A stretch of 64,000 nt of DNA from Gordionus sp. m RMFG-2023 (lineage: Eukaryota > Nematomorpha > Gordioida > Chordodea > Parachordodidae): contig NC_088779.1 in assembly GCF_954871325.1 (NCBI RefSeq), forward strand, positions 17,238,846-17,302,845, given 5' to 3'. Both the position numbers and the translations under genes were made by a program. The notes under the pieces were generated by a model. It was given only the letters and a program-made list of their open reading frames with translations. It had not been told where the DNA came from and searched no databases. Below, piece by piece: positions 48,329 to 60,485 of the stretch (positions are counted from its first letter, which is position 1; the number at the start of each line of letters is the position of its first letter).

Positions 48329-49154
48329 TAAATTATATATTTCAAGTTCAGGATTGGAACAGAAAAAAGATTTAAAAAATTGTTTTATCTTCAATCTCTT
48401 TTATTTCTGTAAATTCTATCCAACTAAACATTTTGTTAATATATTGAAGGCCTGACAGTCATATCCATCAAGACAAAAAATGGATAATTTCAATCTAAAG
48501 ATATTTAAATTAGCTTTTATTTGATACTCATAATGATATTTTGTGTTGATAAAAATATATCTGACCCCCCAAGACCTAGACCCGCCTCTTATAAGAAAGA
48601 AATTGACCTCTAGTTGAGTAGATCCCTATATTAGCCATATCTTATTTTATAAGGCCAAAAAAAATAACATTGAAAATTAATATAACAATAAAATTAAAAA
48701 ATGAAACGAAACGAAACGAAACGAAACGAAACGCGCGGAAAACGCTTATTAAGATTAGATTCTTCTATATCATGGTTCAAATGTGATAATGCCGTATAGT
48801 TCTTTATCCTTTAAAAAATTGAAATTTTAAAGGGATCCCTTTAAATCCCATGAAGATCCCGTATATTATATGATCCCTTTAAAAATTACGGCATATGTAT
48901 GATGAAAAAAAACGTAAAGAATTGTTAAAAAAATTGACCTAAATTTATAAATTATTCTTAAAAATACAAAAGAATTATCAAAAATGAGAAGATACATAAA
49001 AAATTAAAAGATATAGTAAGAAAAATAAATTGTGAAAAGATACAAATAAAGTAAAGAAATCGCAAAAAGTTAGAAATAAAATAAGAAGGAATGACAAAAA
49101 TAAATAAAAATTTAAGAAAAATATAATTTTTTTAAAAAAATTTTAAAAAATATA

Positions 49155-49475
49155 ATTTTCCTTTTTTGAATGGGAATTTTCCTTTTTTGATTAACACTTT
49201 TCCTTTCCTTTTGGGAATTTTTCTTTTTCGATTGACACTTTCTTTTTTGATTGGACCTTTTCCTTTTTATTTGACACTTTTCCTTTTTAGATTGAACCTT
49301 TTCCTTTTTTGTTTGACACTTTTCCTTCTTTGATCGGACTTTTTCCTTTCTTTTTGGGAATTTTCCTTTTTTGATCGACACTTTTCCTTTTTTGTTTGGA
49401 CCTTTTCCTTTTTTGATCGGACCTTTTCCTTTTATGATTGAAACTTTTCCTTTTTGATTGGGACTTTTCTTTTTT
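49155..49475. repeat. 21-bp tandem array, right arm
   Basis: About 15-16 units, the inverted counterpart of 46834-47078, with the variants in the same order plus additional units near the outer tip. Confidence 0.75.
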
Positions 49476-49494
49476 AGAATGGGAAACCATGTAA

Positions 49495-50542
49495 ATCTCC
49501 TGTAGGATAATTTATATTATTATTGCATAAAAATAATTAATATAAAAATGACAAAATATGACATAATTTGAATTATAAAAAATGTGTAAATTTTTTATAT
49601 TATTTTTTACTTTTTCCTAATTCTATTACATTGTCATATAGAATTGATTTAAATCTATAATAGTAAACAGTGAATACTTATTTTATATTATTATATAAAT
49701 AGCAATATTTTTTTAAGTTAGCTCCTGTTTTAAATAAGCTAAATTTAAATTTAATATTTTAGGTCCAAGCCTATTAAAAAAAAATTAAAAACCTAGGCCC
49801 AAATATGATACTATACCCATAACCGGTCCATTGGCCGGTATCCTGGGGGCCGGGCCAACATGGCCCATGAATGTCTTTGAACTGAAATCGAATTGTTATT
49901 TATTTTCCTTAAATTAACTTTTATTTTATTTTTTAACATGTTACGCTTTTTACCCCAACAAAAATTAACTTTAATGCTAACTTTTTATTTTTTATTTTTT
50001 TACAATTAAAATTTTTTTTATATATATATTCGATTAAATGTTAAACTCAATATGTTAAAAACGATTTTTTTAAATCTAATTTTATTTTAAAACGATATGT
50101 AAAAAAGAAAAATTTATTTCTTATTCGAATTATCCTTTAATCATTTGACAAAATTTATCAATTATTCTAAGATACCATAGAAACTTTACATTTCTTAACA
50201 TCTTGTATAAATAAATGTAGATATCAATTAGCCAACAATTTCTTATCGGATTCATATACAAATATATATCATACTAATGAGACAAATGAAGGAAAATATT
50301 AAAAGTAAATATATGGCAGGTAATAAACAAGGATTAATAGGTCTAGGTATAAATATGTATTCTTTTAATGGCATCGAATGTTTAACAATAACACAAATAT
50401 TCTAACATATTGAGATGCACGAAAATTAAACCAACCCGAACTCTATTAGCAGAAGTAATCGTCTTCAATAGAGGTTTGTGAAACTGAATTGAACCTGAAT
50501 CTTTATAATATTGTATCCTCGCCGAATCTAAACTATTATAAC
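49495..50542. other. AT-rich DNA with one GC-word patch
   Basis: Around 49760-49880 GC words (GGTCCATTGGCCGGTATCC, GGGGGCCGGGCC) suggest an old MITE. No gene was recognised. Confidence 0.4.
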
Positions 50543-52486
50543 CATTGGCGTACGCAGCGGGGGGGGGCAGGGGGACAAATCCCCCCCCCCCCCCCCCCCC
50601 AAAGCCAAAAAATGCAGATGCCGGATATATTTTTCAAAAATATTATTGTTTATATTAATTTATATTTCTTAATATTTATTCGTATCTCATATTAAATATA
50701 TATTATATTACATTTATTATCACATTCATAAGTTATTTTATCAATTAATTTCGATTTCAAGTTTTCCGGCCTAATATTTACTTATTATTTTCAAATTTTT
50801 AGTGGCGTAATATTTATCTATCATTTTCAAATTTCTAGTCAAATAATAATTATTTCTGAAACTTCTGGTCCAACAGGGAAAAAGAAATTGCAACCTTGTC
50901 CAACGAGATAGAGCCTCTTCCATCAAGCACTAACAACTATTAAGGAGTTAGAAGAGCCAATTATTTGCTATTACTGAAATATTACAATGGCCTGAAAGAA
51001 ATATTTCCTCAGAAGCAAGAAAATTATTGGATTCAATGCTTATTCCAAATTTTATTTCTCATTAGAATGTATCATTTAATTATACAACTATTTTAAGTAT
51101 TACTTTTCAAAAACATGACAATGATTTGATTAAGAAGATGAGAATAGCGGAGAGCATTTTATCAGAACTCAAGGAAATTAGGGCTAATGTTGATGAAGAA
51201 TTTCATATTTTATATTTTATTGTTGAGTCAAAAGCAGAGCTATAGGTGTTTAATATTTGTTTCCCTCGACAGCAAGGCAAGCTCATCGTTAAAACATTAA
51301 TATAGGATCAGTAGAAGAGTTTATCTTAGATGCAGATACATTTATAACCCAAATAAATGAATTTTTAATATATCATGCAGCACTTACATCTGCAAATAAT
51401 ACTTCCACAAAAGCCTTCCCAACCTTTTTCAGATGGTGATAGAAAAAAAAATATTTGTTAGATTTTTATTATGAAGATGTTAAAGTATCTTATGATGCCT
51501 TACTAGCTGAATAACTATGTTTATAAGATTAACTTTAGTTGATATAGTCCCAAAAAATGCTATGGATGCTCTGCATTATTTCAAACACATTTTAGATTAA
51601 ATTCCCAATGTATTAAAATGGTTTATAACACTCTCTTTTTTAAGAAGAATAACAGAGGCCTGCAGAAATACCATTTGCAGGGCACGGCCCGGATTTTTTT
51701 TTAAGATTTTTTACGCTATTTTTAAAATTTTTTTTAGGCTGCTCGGCTTTTTTTTTTAAATTTACCGGCTTTTTTTAAAATAAAATTTTCAGGCCCGGCC
51801 TGGATTTTTTAAAATAAATTATATTTATTTTTGATTTTTATAGCTAATAAAAAAAAGCCGCCCGGCCTGGATTTTTTAAAATAAATTATATTTATTTTTG
51901 ATTTTTATAGCTAATAATAACGATTTCAAATATGGGCTGTTTTAAAAAATACAGCCCGGCTTGGGTGTTTTTTTAAAACAAATTAGGTCCGGCCCGGGTG
52001 TTTTTTAAAAAAAATTTTGGGCCCGGCCTTGGTATAATTAAAAAAATTAAAATAATGTCCGGCCCAGGAGCCGGGCCTGCAGGTCTCTGAAAAACATACC
52101 AAGAAGTACAACATGTGAAGGTAGATTGAAAGGTTTGGATTTTTTGAATATTCATAGGCATTTGACGACAAGCAAGGATGAGATAATTGAAAAATTAGCT
52201 CAATTCCAACGAAGATTAGATTTTTCATTGTAAATATATAACATACAAAATACAATTATTCCTAAGAAACTTTTTGTGTAAAGGCTCAAAAAATTCAAAT
52301 TTCTATTTTGGGTCATTTAAGTGATTCTTTACATATAATTTTTTTATAATTCACATTAATTTAAAATTGTGTATTAGGAATAGTTATTAGTCCTAATAAA
52401 TTTATGCTTGATATTTTTAAAAAACAATAATATTTCTCAAAAAAATTTATTATCCCCCCCAGACCAAATTCCTGCGTACACGCCTG
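50543..52486 (+). mobile_element. Internally deleted hAT element, copy B, with perfect target duplication
   Basis: Left end CATTGGCGTACGCAGCGGG; right end, on the complement, CAGGCGTGTACGCAGG. ATTATAAC flanks both sides (50535-50542 and 52487-52494), a perfect 8-bp duplication. Broken frames give the C-terminal third of a DUF4371-type transposase: KLQPCPTR near 50890, then ILQWPERNISSEARKLLDSM, ESILSELKEIRANVDEEFH and FNICFPRQQGK near 51250. The N-terminal domains are absent. The region matches the end of the element at 61708 and is the inverted partner of copy A. A MITE lies inside (51653-52089). Confidence 0.85.
51653..52089. repeat. hAT MITE nested in copy B
   Basis: CAGAGGCCTGCAG and CCTGCAGGTCTCTG form the inverted ends. 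It is longer than its counterpart in copy A because an internal block (ATAAATTATATTTATTTTTG with GATTTTTATAGCTAATAA) is duplicated. Confidence 0.7.
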
Positions 52487-54059
52487 ATTATAACCTTTAT
52501 TCTTTAAACATAAGTCGAACCTATACATCAAAAATACACTTTGGTTCAAATCTTTCAAAAAAATATACTAAACCCATTTTATTTATAAAAATAACCATTA
52601 ACGAAATATAAAATGAAAAAAATATAGTTTATCTAGATCTAATTGTGTCTTACACTAATTCGCCAAAGTTAATTTGTATTAATAGGCGAAATCAGGTTAA
52701 TTTTATTCGTTAAATTGATGCTAAAATTTTCCAGAGGATTGATAATATTTAATAAATTTTTATATATAAATAATCTCCAAATACTGTAATTTGATGTCAT
52801 TTAACTTTAAAATCGGTTGGAAATTTGAGAATTAATCTATAAAACTTATTTTTTGGAAAAATTTTTTAAAAAAGTTTATATTAGGTAAGAGCATGAAATA
52901 AAAATTTGTCAATTTTAAATTTGATATTCATTCTAGTGATCTGAATAAGACCTAATTTTTTAACCCCGCCCGAATTTTTTTAGAAAAAATTATCCTGCCG
53001 AAACGAATCTTTTTTTACTTGTCCCGAGAAGCCTGACCCTTAAATATAGAAAAGTTAATATTTTATTTGATTGTAAAAAAAATATACTGCAAATAAAAAA
53101 AATTTTTTGAACCTTGTAGCTTGCAAGAATTTAAAAATATATCAATTTATTTGGCAAAATATAACGATATTATATTTAAAAATTTATGCCCAACCCTAAA
53201 GTTTTTAAAAAATATTAGGCCCAACCTAGCCCGAACTGAAATTATTTTTTTTTAAATAAGCAGGCCGGCCGTGATTTGCAAATCTCTAATTCATTTCTCC
53301 TTTTTTGCAACTTAAATTTTACCTATTTTCGGAAAATTATCTTTAGTGAGATCTTTAGGATTTAAAAAAACTTATGTACTTATTTGCGCGTAGTATACGT
53401 TATTAAAATCACTCTTTTTTTATGTAAAATAGGAAAAAATATGGACTACAACCTCCATGCACTAATTTTATATGGAATTTTTAATAAACAAAAAAAATTA
53501 TATTTTCTTAAAATGGCTTTTAAACTCAGATGCAATATACATCGCGAGAAAGATAAATAGAAGACCGAATTTTAAGACCACTTGAATTGAATGAGAGAGA
53601 TGCCTGAATCCAGGATAGAGGAAAGAATTTAAGTAGAGAATTTCCTTTGTTTCACCTAAGTATAGTGATTGACTAAAAGATCTGTGCTTGTAAAAACAGG
53701 GGCAGAGTGGAAGCCATCTATCAATTTAGGGATATATAGGAAATTTTTTATTAAGAAGAATGCAGGTGAGGTGATAATTTTGAAAACAGATCTTTGAGAC
53801 CAATTAGGATTTAGTGAATTGTTTAAAAAAAGACTAGCAGGACTGCCAATACTGGGAGCCTACATGAGTTCGATATTTTCTATCTACTATAGTTAAATGG
53901 AGATTTTGAAATTATAAAAAAATATTTGAGGTAATTTCGCATTTATATTTAAATTAATGTTCAATAAAATATATTGACAAGCTTGTTTAACCCCTTGTCG
54001 GTTTTTTGCTTGTATCGACTAGGCATTCAGCTGTTACTTGATTATTATTAAAGTGTAAT
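52487..54059. other. AT-rich DNA, no gene seen
   Basis: Around 53205-53288 GC words ending CCGTGATTTGCAAATCTCT suggest an old CAGAGACC-family MITE end. The rest shows no recognised feature. Confidence 0.4.
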
Positions 54060-55100
54060 AATCACTTTTTGATTTTTTATGTTTTCTTTATTTTAAAAGA
54101 ATAATAAGAGAAAAAGAATATAGTTGAAAATTATAGGGTATCGCAATCAGCAGCGATACCTTTAAATTGAAAATAAAAATATTTGATATTTTTAAATATT
54201 TAAATATTTAATAAGTAATATTTTCATATAATATATGTGAAATTCCTATTCCATCTCTGGATGAATTAGAATATATTCATCAAATTATTCGAAATCAATT
54301 CGATCATGACGCCATGCTGATATATAATCCAAAAATAAATCATAGGGGAAATTATTCGATTATATAAATTCGTTTTCCGTAATTTGAGACAAATCAAACA
54401 GCGTCCTCTTGGAAATTCGTAACAAAGACAACTATAAAGGCGTCCTCCTACAAACAGAAATCCGAATTTATTAAGCTTACTACCGGAGTAAAGTAATCTG
54501 GAAAATTATGAAGTTATTTATGGTGATAAGAAATAAATTTCCTGTCCAAAGACATGAAAGATTCAGACACTTCATTAATCATCGTATGGGTCTTTACTTA
54601 TATATTTGATATATATTTGGACAATGATTTTTAACTAAGCCACTGGGAAGTAACTATTGCCCGAATAATTATGTGATTATAGTGACCGAAAAATCTTGGC
54701 GCAATATGAACATCAGTATATTTTTAAAAAAATTTTAAATTATTGTATACTATACAATACAATGTATTTATATTATAGTGTAGCAATGTTTAAATATAAT
54801 AAGCTGGACCTGTTAACGGTAGGCATGTTATACTTATAATTTTTTTACATATTTTTTATAAGTATACTCATATTTTAATTAAATAGTTTATTCTAACAGA
54901 TGTATTAATTTTGAAAGAGCAATTGATTAAGAAATGTAATGATATCACTCTTTTATTTTTTATGTTTTACTTTATTTTAAAAAAATAAAGAGAGAAAAAG
55001 TTTATTTGATATTTTTAAACATTAAATTAAGTAAGATTTCTATTATTAAACATATGGGAAATTCTTATTATTGTACCAATATGGGATTGATATTTATATT
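54060..55100. repeat. Pair of direct repeats about 0.9 kb apart
   Basis: The stretch at about 54055-54260 (TTTTTTATGTTTT, TTTATTTTAAAA, TTTGATATTTTTAAA, GAAATTCCTATT) recurs in the same order at about 54945-55075. Between them, 54238-54366 has an open stretch (IPIPSLDELEYIHQII) without recognised family or splice sites. Confidence 0.45.
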
Positions 55101-55154
55101 GCTGAGGCTAGTGGGAGAGACTGAATATCTGTGGAATTTTACTCTTTATTCAAC

Positions 55155-55320
55155 TTCGATCAAATCCAAAATAATAATCAAATATCGTCTGTAAATTCTT
55201 TTATTAAATTAATAATCAAAATATCATCGGTAAATTCTTTTATTAAATTAATAATCAAAATATCATCGGTAAATTCTTTTATTAAATTAATAATCAAAAT
55301 ATCATCGGTATATTATAATT
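55155..55320. repeat. 39-bp tandem repeat, about four units
   Basis: Unit AATAATCAAAATATCATCGG followed by TAAATTCTTTTATTAAATT, repeated with few changes. Because 39 is a multiple of three it gives an apparent repeated peptide, but no other sign of coding exists. Confidence 0.8.
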
Positions 55321-55380
55321 ATTTTTCTTGGCTATTTATATATTTTTTTGCTAGCCATTAAAAATCCTTTTTCATAAAAA

Positions 55381-55570
55381 TTCAAAATTATAAATTTGCA
55401 TGGCGAATAAAAATTAATAATAATAATGCTAACTAAAATTATAATTTAAAATATAAATTTGCATGGCGAACAAAATTAATCGTAATAATAATAATTAAAA
55501 TTATAATCTAATATTTGAAATATAAATTTGAATAGAGAACCAAATTAATAATAATAATGATGTTAACTAA
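55381..55570. repeat. Three tandem copies of about 65-70 bp
   Basis: Units share TATAAATTTGCATGGCGAA and a following AATTAATAATAATAATG-like stretch, with growing divergence in the third. Confidence 0.6.
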
Positions 55571-58050
55571 ACTTCTAATATTCAAAACCTAAAAGATTAA
55601 GTACAAACTATAACAATTATATCTTTGGTTTACCCATGAATTCTACAAGCGGATTTTCTTTTTTTATACTTAAATTTGAAAGTATGTTAATTTATATTAA
55701 TTTATTTTATAAAGAATATATTTCTTCAAATGAAGATGATTTAACTCTGCCCTGGCCCCTTTATGTAACTTTTTTTTACACCAGTAAAGAAATTTAAGGG
55801 CACTAGGTATACACTTTGTAAGTGTATAATGTTTCCCTAATTCAATTATTTTAATCTTGAGAAAAATCTTGACAAATATATACAAAAATTAGACTTGGTT
55901 TCTTTAAATAACGCACTACCAGATCTTATAAAAATAAGAAAATTTTTGATAAGGATCTGGTGATGATGATAATAAGTTCAACTAAAAGTTTTATTTATTA
56001 AATATAATACAATCTCTTATCCTTTGCGCCAGTTGAACATGTGTTTAGCACATCGAATGATTTATTGTGCACTAAGCGCTCTTGTATATCTTATCAAATT
56101 TTGGAAATTGATTTTGAAAAATAAATAAAAAATTATTATTGCATAATTTTATTTTTATAATGTATGATAAAAAAATAAATAAAAAGAAAATGTAAATTCT
56201 TAAGTAAGAAAGAATGATGCGTTATTTTTTTAACAAGGTAACTAATAACGGCAGTAACTTTAACAGCGTCATTTCAAAATGATAAATTACATTGATAAAA
56301 TTATAAATTTATTAAATTAATTCTTTTGGCAATTAAAAAAAATCTTTATAAAAAATATTTCCTTATAATTTAAATTTATCATCAACAAACAAATTAAAAC
56401 ATTTATAATTTTAGAGTTTTATATGTATTAAGTTTTTATATAGATCCCTTAAAAAACCCATTCAATCAATATAAGGTTAAAAAAATTTATTGGTTAAGGA
56501 TGCAAAATTAAAAGTCATGCCCAGCTTAGAATATTAACACCACTTATGTTTGGGGCATGATCAAGTTGACCAAATAAGGAAAGTAGAATAGAAATATTGT
56601 TAAAGAAATTTGAGACTTCAGATTTATAAGATTTAATTGTATCTAAAATTAGAAAATGTACAGCACAATAGACACCATTTATGATAAATTAGATTAGGAT
56701 GATGAAAATTGATATTTAGAGGAACGTTTTGAAAATCAATACGATAATTATACACATATGTGAAAAACATAAAACTTTAACAAATGTGGTTGGCCTGCAA
56801 TTTAATTATTCTAGAAAGTGTCAATAAAACCAACAAACATACTATTATTAACATTTTAAATTACATTAACTCTATTATTTAATTCTGATTTTAATGGAAG
56901 ATCTCTTCATATTCATAAATTCATTTAATAATATAGTGAATTTTTTTATCATTGCAAAAAGAATGTACCAAAATTTAGCTTTTGTATTTCATAATAAAAT
57001 ATCTAATCATTTAATCATTAATGTCAATGTTGATATATTACCACTTAAAAATAATAAACACAATTTATATCAAAAAATTCCGATAAAATCTTCTAATACT
57101 ATTATTAATGTAATGGCCGCAATTTTAGACTGGTTTCAAAAGTTAAATATTGCAAATAGTCATCTCAAACAAAAATGTTTCACTTTCGTTCAATTTTTAG
57201 GTCACTATGCCACCGAATTATTTTTATAAAGATATGGGAATGGTAGAATGATAGAGATGTTCATTCTGAAGCGAATTATACAAAAATTTGTTAATAATCA
57301 TACATCCAATAGTCAGGTGAAAAACGTTTTCGGACAGTTGAAAAAGAAAATTACTTATTATTATCTCTTCTATTTTAACCAGCAGATACTTCTAGACTTT
57401 GCCCTTCAAATCTAAACAAAATAGTTTTTATAGATAATAGCTATATTTAATAAAATTGTTAAATATCTAGTAAATTTTATTTGACAAAAGTTGTTTCAAA
57501 TAAATAATGTTCCTAAAAAAATTAAATGTACAAAATTTTGGAGCTTCGCCACCGATATAAACGGCGAGGTAAATATTTATGCGCTAACGATTGCTGATAG
57601 TTTTAAAATACTACGCCTGTAGTCAGTTTCTTTATCGGAGCACACGTCCAATTTTATTTAAAAATATTTTTATAAAAGTAACTGTATCTTATCTTAATAA
57701 ATTATAAAAGTATCGGTGTCTAGATGCATTTGTAAAGATTTATGTACTTACGAAATCTAGTGGCATATTCATGTTTGTATTTTTTATGCTTTTTAATTAT
57801 TTATAAAAAAATTTGACTTAGTATCATTGTGCATATAGTTTTAATCTATAATATCTAGAATAATATACTTTTAAAATAAAATGTTCAATTATTTTTTTTT
57901 ATATAAATCGAAAGATTGCATAATTGTTTATTTATCAATAATAGACTGAAACCTCTTCTAGTTTTAGCAAGAATTAAGAAATGTTAATTGAATGCCAAAC
58001 ACATGTTGATTTGATTTACATAAATGCCCCTATCGGACCCTGCATATCCA
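55571..58050. other. AT-rich DNA, one unrecognised frame
   Basis: A 111-codon plus-strand frame lies at 56894-57229 (starts MEDLFIFINSF, ends FLGHYATELFL). It has no recognised family, no matching splice signals and an A/T-driven composition, so I do not call it a gene. Nothing else was recognised. Confidence 0.4.
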
Positions 58051-58742
58051 AGCCCAATACTTTGACAAATGATAAAATAAAAAATACTAATATTTAGTTT
58101 TAATAAACTAGTTGATAGGCGAGAGTTAAAGCTTTGAATTATATATTGTGCTTAATCTTCTTATAAATAAAACTTCAGACGAAATGATTATAATATAAAC
58201 TTTTTACAATATAATCATAAAAACATATTTATGAGTGTAAAATTTTAATGAGTTGACGTATTTTAGGTAGCCCAATACTTTGACAAATGATAAAATAATA
58301 AATACTAATATTTAGTTTTAATAAACTAGATGATAGGCGAGAAGCTTTGAAGTATATATTGTGCATAATCTTCTTATAAATAAAACTCCAGACGAAATGA
58401 TTATAATATAAACTTTTTACAATATAATCATAAAAACATATTTATGAGTATAAAATTTTAATGAGTTGACGTAATAAAAACATATTTATGAGTGTAAAAT
58501 TTTAATGAGTTGACGTATTTTAGGTAGCCCAATACTTTGACAAATGATAAAATAATAAATACTAATATTTAGTTTTAATAAACTAGATGATAGGCGAGAG
58601 TTAAAGCTTTGAATTATATATGCTTAATCTTCTTATAAATAAAACTCCAGACGAAATGATTATAATATAAACTTTTAACAATATAGGTCATAAAAACATA
58701 TTTATGAGTGTAAAATTTTAATGAGTTGACGTATTTTAGGTA
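58051..58742. repeat. Tandem repeat, three units of about 218 bp
   Basis: Units start at 58051, 58269 and 58526 with AGCCCAATACTTTGACAAAT and end with GAGTTGACGTATTTTAGGT. The middle unit contains an extra internal copy of about 39 bp (AAAAACATATTTATGAGTGT region). The units are nearly identical, so the expansion is recent. Confidence 0.85.
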
Positions 58743-60301
58743 TTTGTTGTCCAAGAGTACTAAATTTAAAATATATTCAATTTTTTCTTCTTATAAATAA
58801 GATTGGGATTTTGTGCCCCATGTTCCTATGTCCGGTCCCATACCCCTCAATACTTGACGCTAATATTTACATAATAAGGGATTTTACAAAATTACGACTA
58901 TTTCCCCGATCTCTGCACTTAGTGAACAATTTTAAAATAACCTCCATTTTTTAGGAAGATAATTAAAGTAAGTAATTATTAAAATAATAATAACCAATCA
59001 TTTTTTAAGAATAATTATTATAATTTAAATTTTCAGGAAACATCAATTTAAATTAAACTATTTTATAAAGAGAAATGCAACTCGGCCAAAGATAGATAAA
59101 ACTTGAGCCAAAGGCGTCATGGGAGGGGAAGGGGGAAGGCTAAACTCCCGATAAACCCTACCTTAAATAATTTTGGCTATGCTTATGCTTCAGTCCGACA
59201 AACCTAGACAAAATCATTATTACCTTAATATTTTGTTTGCATTTGAAACTTATATGTATTTTAACAACACTACAAGAATGATATTATAATTCAATAAAGT
59301 CGACATTTCATAAAAAGGATCCTCTCCCGAAAGGTTTACCTTACCCCAAAAAATTTTCTCATTAAAATTTAAAAAAATGGTAAATAATTAAGAAATGGAA
59401 GGTTTGATTTGTTTAACATTTTTTGGGTATCATGTCAAAACCAGAATTTTCGTTAAAATTAATACATTCTTTTAAATACATAACATAAATATTAAACACA
59501 CCTTGCACATTCTCTATATTACTATGATAATGAATATCATTATAAATTAAATCATATATAAATAATGAGGAGGAGCGAAGAATATTATTTATACAAATAT
59601 TTTTAATAACTACATATATTTTTCCAGTGATTATAATGTTATTTTTATAATAATTTTATAGTATAGTCAAAAGTTTCACATGACAAAAATATTATAAAAT
59701 TTTTTTACATAAAAAAACTCAAGGACAATCTTTAGTAAATAATCAAAATTTATTTTTATCTCATAATAGATTTTTATGATTATTTCAAAAAAAATTCATT
59801 TATATCAAGGTTAGTTTTCATATAAGGAATGGTATATAATATACTTATTTGCTATTATTTTTTAATATAATATAATACACGTAACCTATACATTTAGATT
59901 AATTAATTTGTATCGAAAAATTTCTAAAGATAACATTAAAAATTGTAATAAATAAACAAAAATTACAATATTGAAATAAATTTATGCCCGTAGGAAAATA
60001 CTTTTTTGCAAATTTTTTTATTGTAAATAAAGGTGAGAAATCTTTAATTATTTTGAATCTTCAAAAATTATTATTAAAATTAGTAATACGTTATCCAATT
60101 CCCATATTGGTATATAAATTTAAAATGATTCAAAAGTTCATGATAAAATTGAAATTATCTGAATTTTATAGAAGGGGTATTTTACAAATAGAATATATTT
60201 TTGATAACCAAATGAGTGCTATTTATCAACGTTAAATGATTTATTTAGCACGTCTTTTTAATTTTAATAATCAAACTTTTCAAAAATCCATTTAACAACT
60301 A
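58743..60301. other. AT-rich DNA, possible hAT terminus
   Basis: AAAGGCGTCATGGGAGGGG near 59110 resembles the hAT ends elsewhere in the window. An 83-codon frame at 59984-60235 was not recognised. No gene is called. Confidence 0.35.
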
Positions 60302-60483
60302 GTGTTGTTAAATGGCTCGTTTTGAGCCGATTTTAAAAACGGCTATCTCAATATTTTAGCCAGAAAAATATTGCCTAAGTCTTGAGATTTCGATAATATA
60401 TGTATAGACCTTTGTTCCTTCTATGAGCAAAATCTCCAGGCTTATATTTTTCTGGATGAAGTATTGAGTGAGCCGAACAACAC
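60302..60483. repeat. TA-flanked GTGTTG MITE, best-preserved copy
   Basis: GTGTTGTTAAATGGCTCG at the left and GAGCCGAACAACAC at the right are inverted, bordered by TA (60300-60301 and 60484-60485). The 182-bp body is largely a self-complementary hairpin with ATATTTTAGCCAGAAAAATA and its counterpart. A TA duplication fits a Tc1/mariner-type origin. Confidence 0.75.
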
Positions 60484-60485
60484 TA

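Larger units (their letters stand above)
46814..49494. mobile_element. 2.7-kb palindrome, foldback-like element
   Basis: The left arm (46814-48072) and right arm (48170-49494) are inverted copies along their whole length, around a 97-bp centre. The outer tips share TTACAWGGTTTCCC. Each arm has, from outside inward: an array of about 21-bp units (AAAAAAGGAAAAGTGTCAATC type), an A/T zone, a GGGATCTTCACGGG-type zone, a short (TTTCG)n run and the arm of a small palindrome. The arrays keep the same order of unit variants in both arms, but the right arm has several extra units, so the arms have diverged. This layout resembles foldback elements, whose long inverted ends contain short tandem repeats. 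No transposase was found; target duplication is unclear. Confidence 0.7.

Noticed and set aside
49112-49490. Two overlapping Lys-rich frames
   Set aside because: Same cause as the left-arm frame: tandem repeats in the right arm of the palindrome.
46814-49494. Assembly artefact as explanation of the palindrome
   Set aside because: Arms differ in unit number and by scattered substitutions, which a simple folded-read artefact would not give, though only spanning reads can exclude it.
50489-50695. 68-codon frame with RTQRGGAGG and a proline run
   Set aside because: It crosses the poly-G/poly-C terminus of hAT copy B and is not a gene.
56894-57229. 111-codon plus-strand frame
   Set aside because: No recognised motif, no flanking exon signals, composition driven by A/T; left as unproven.
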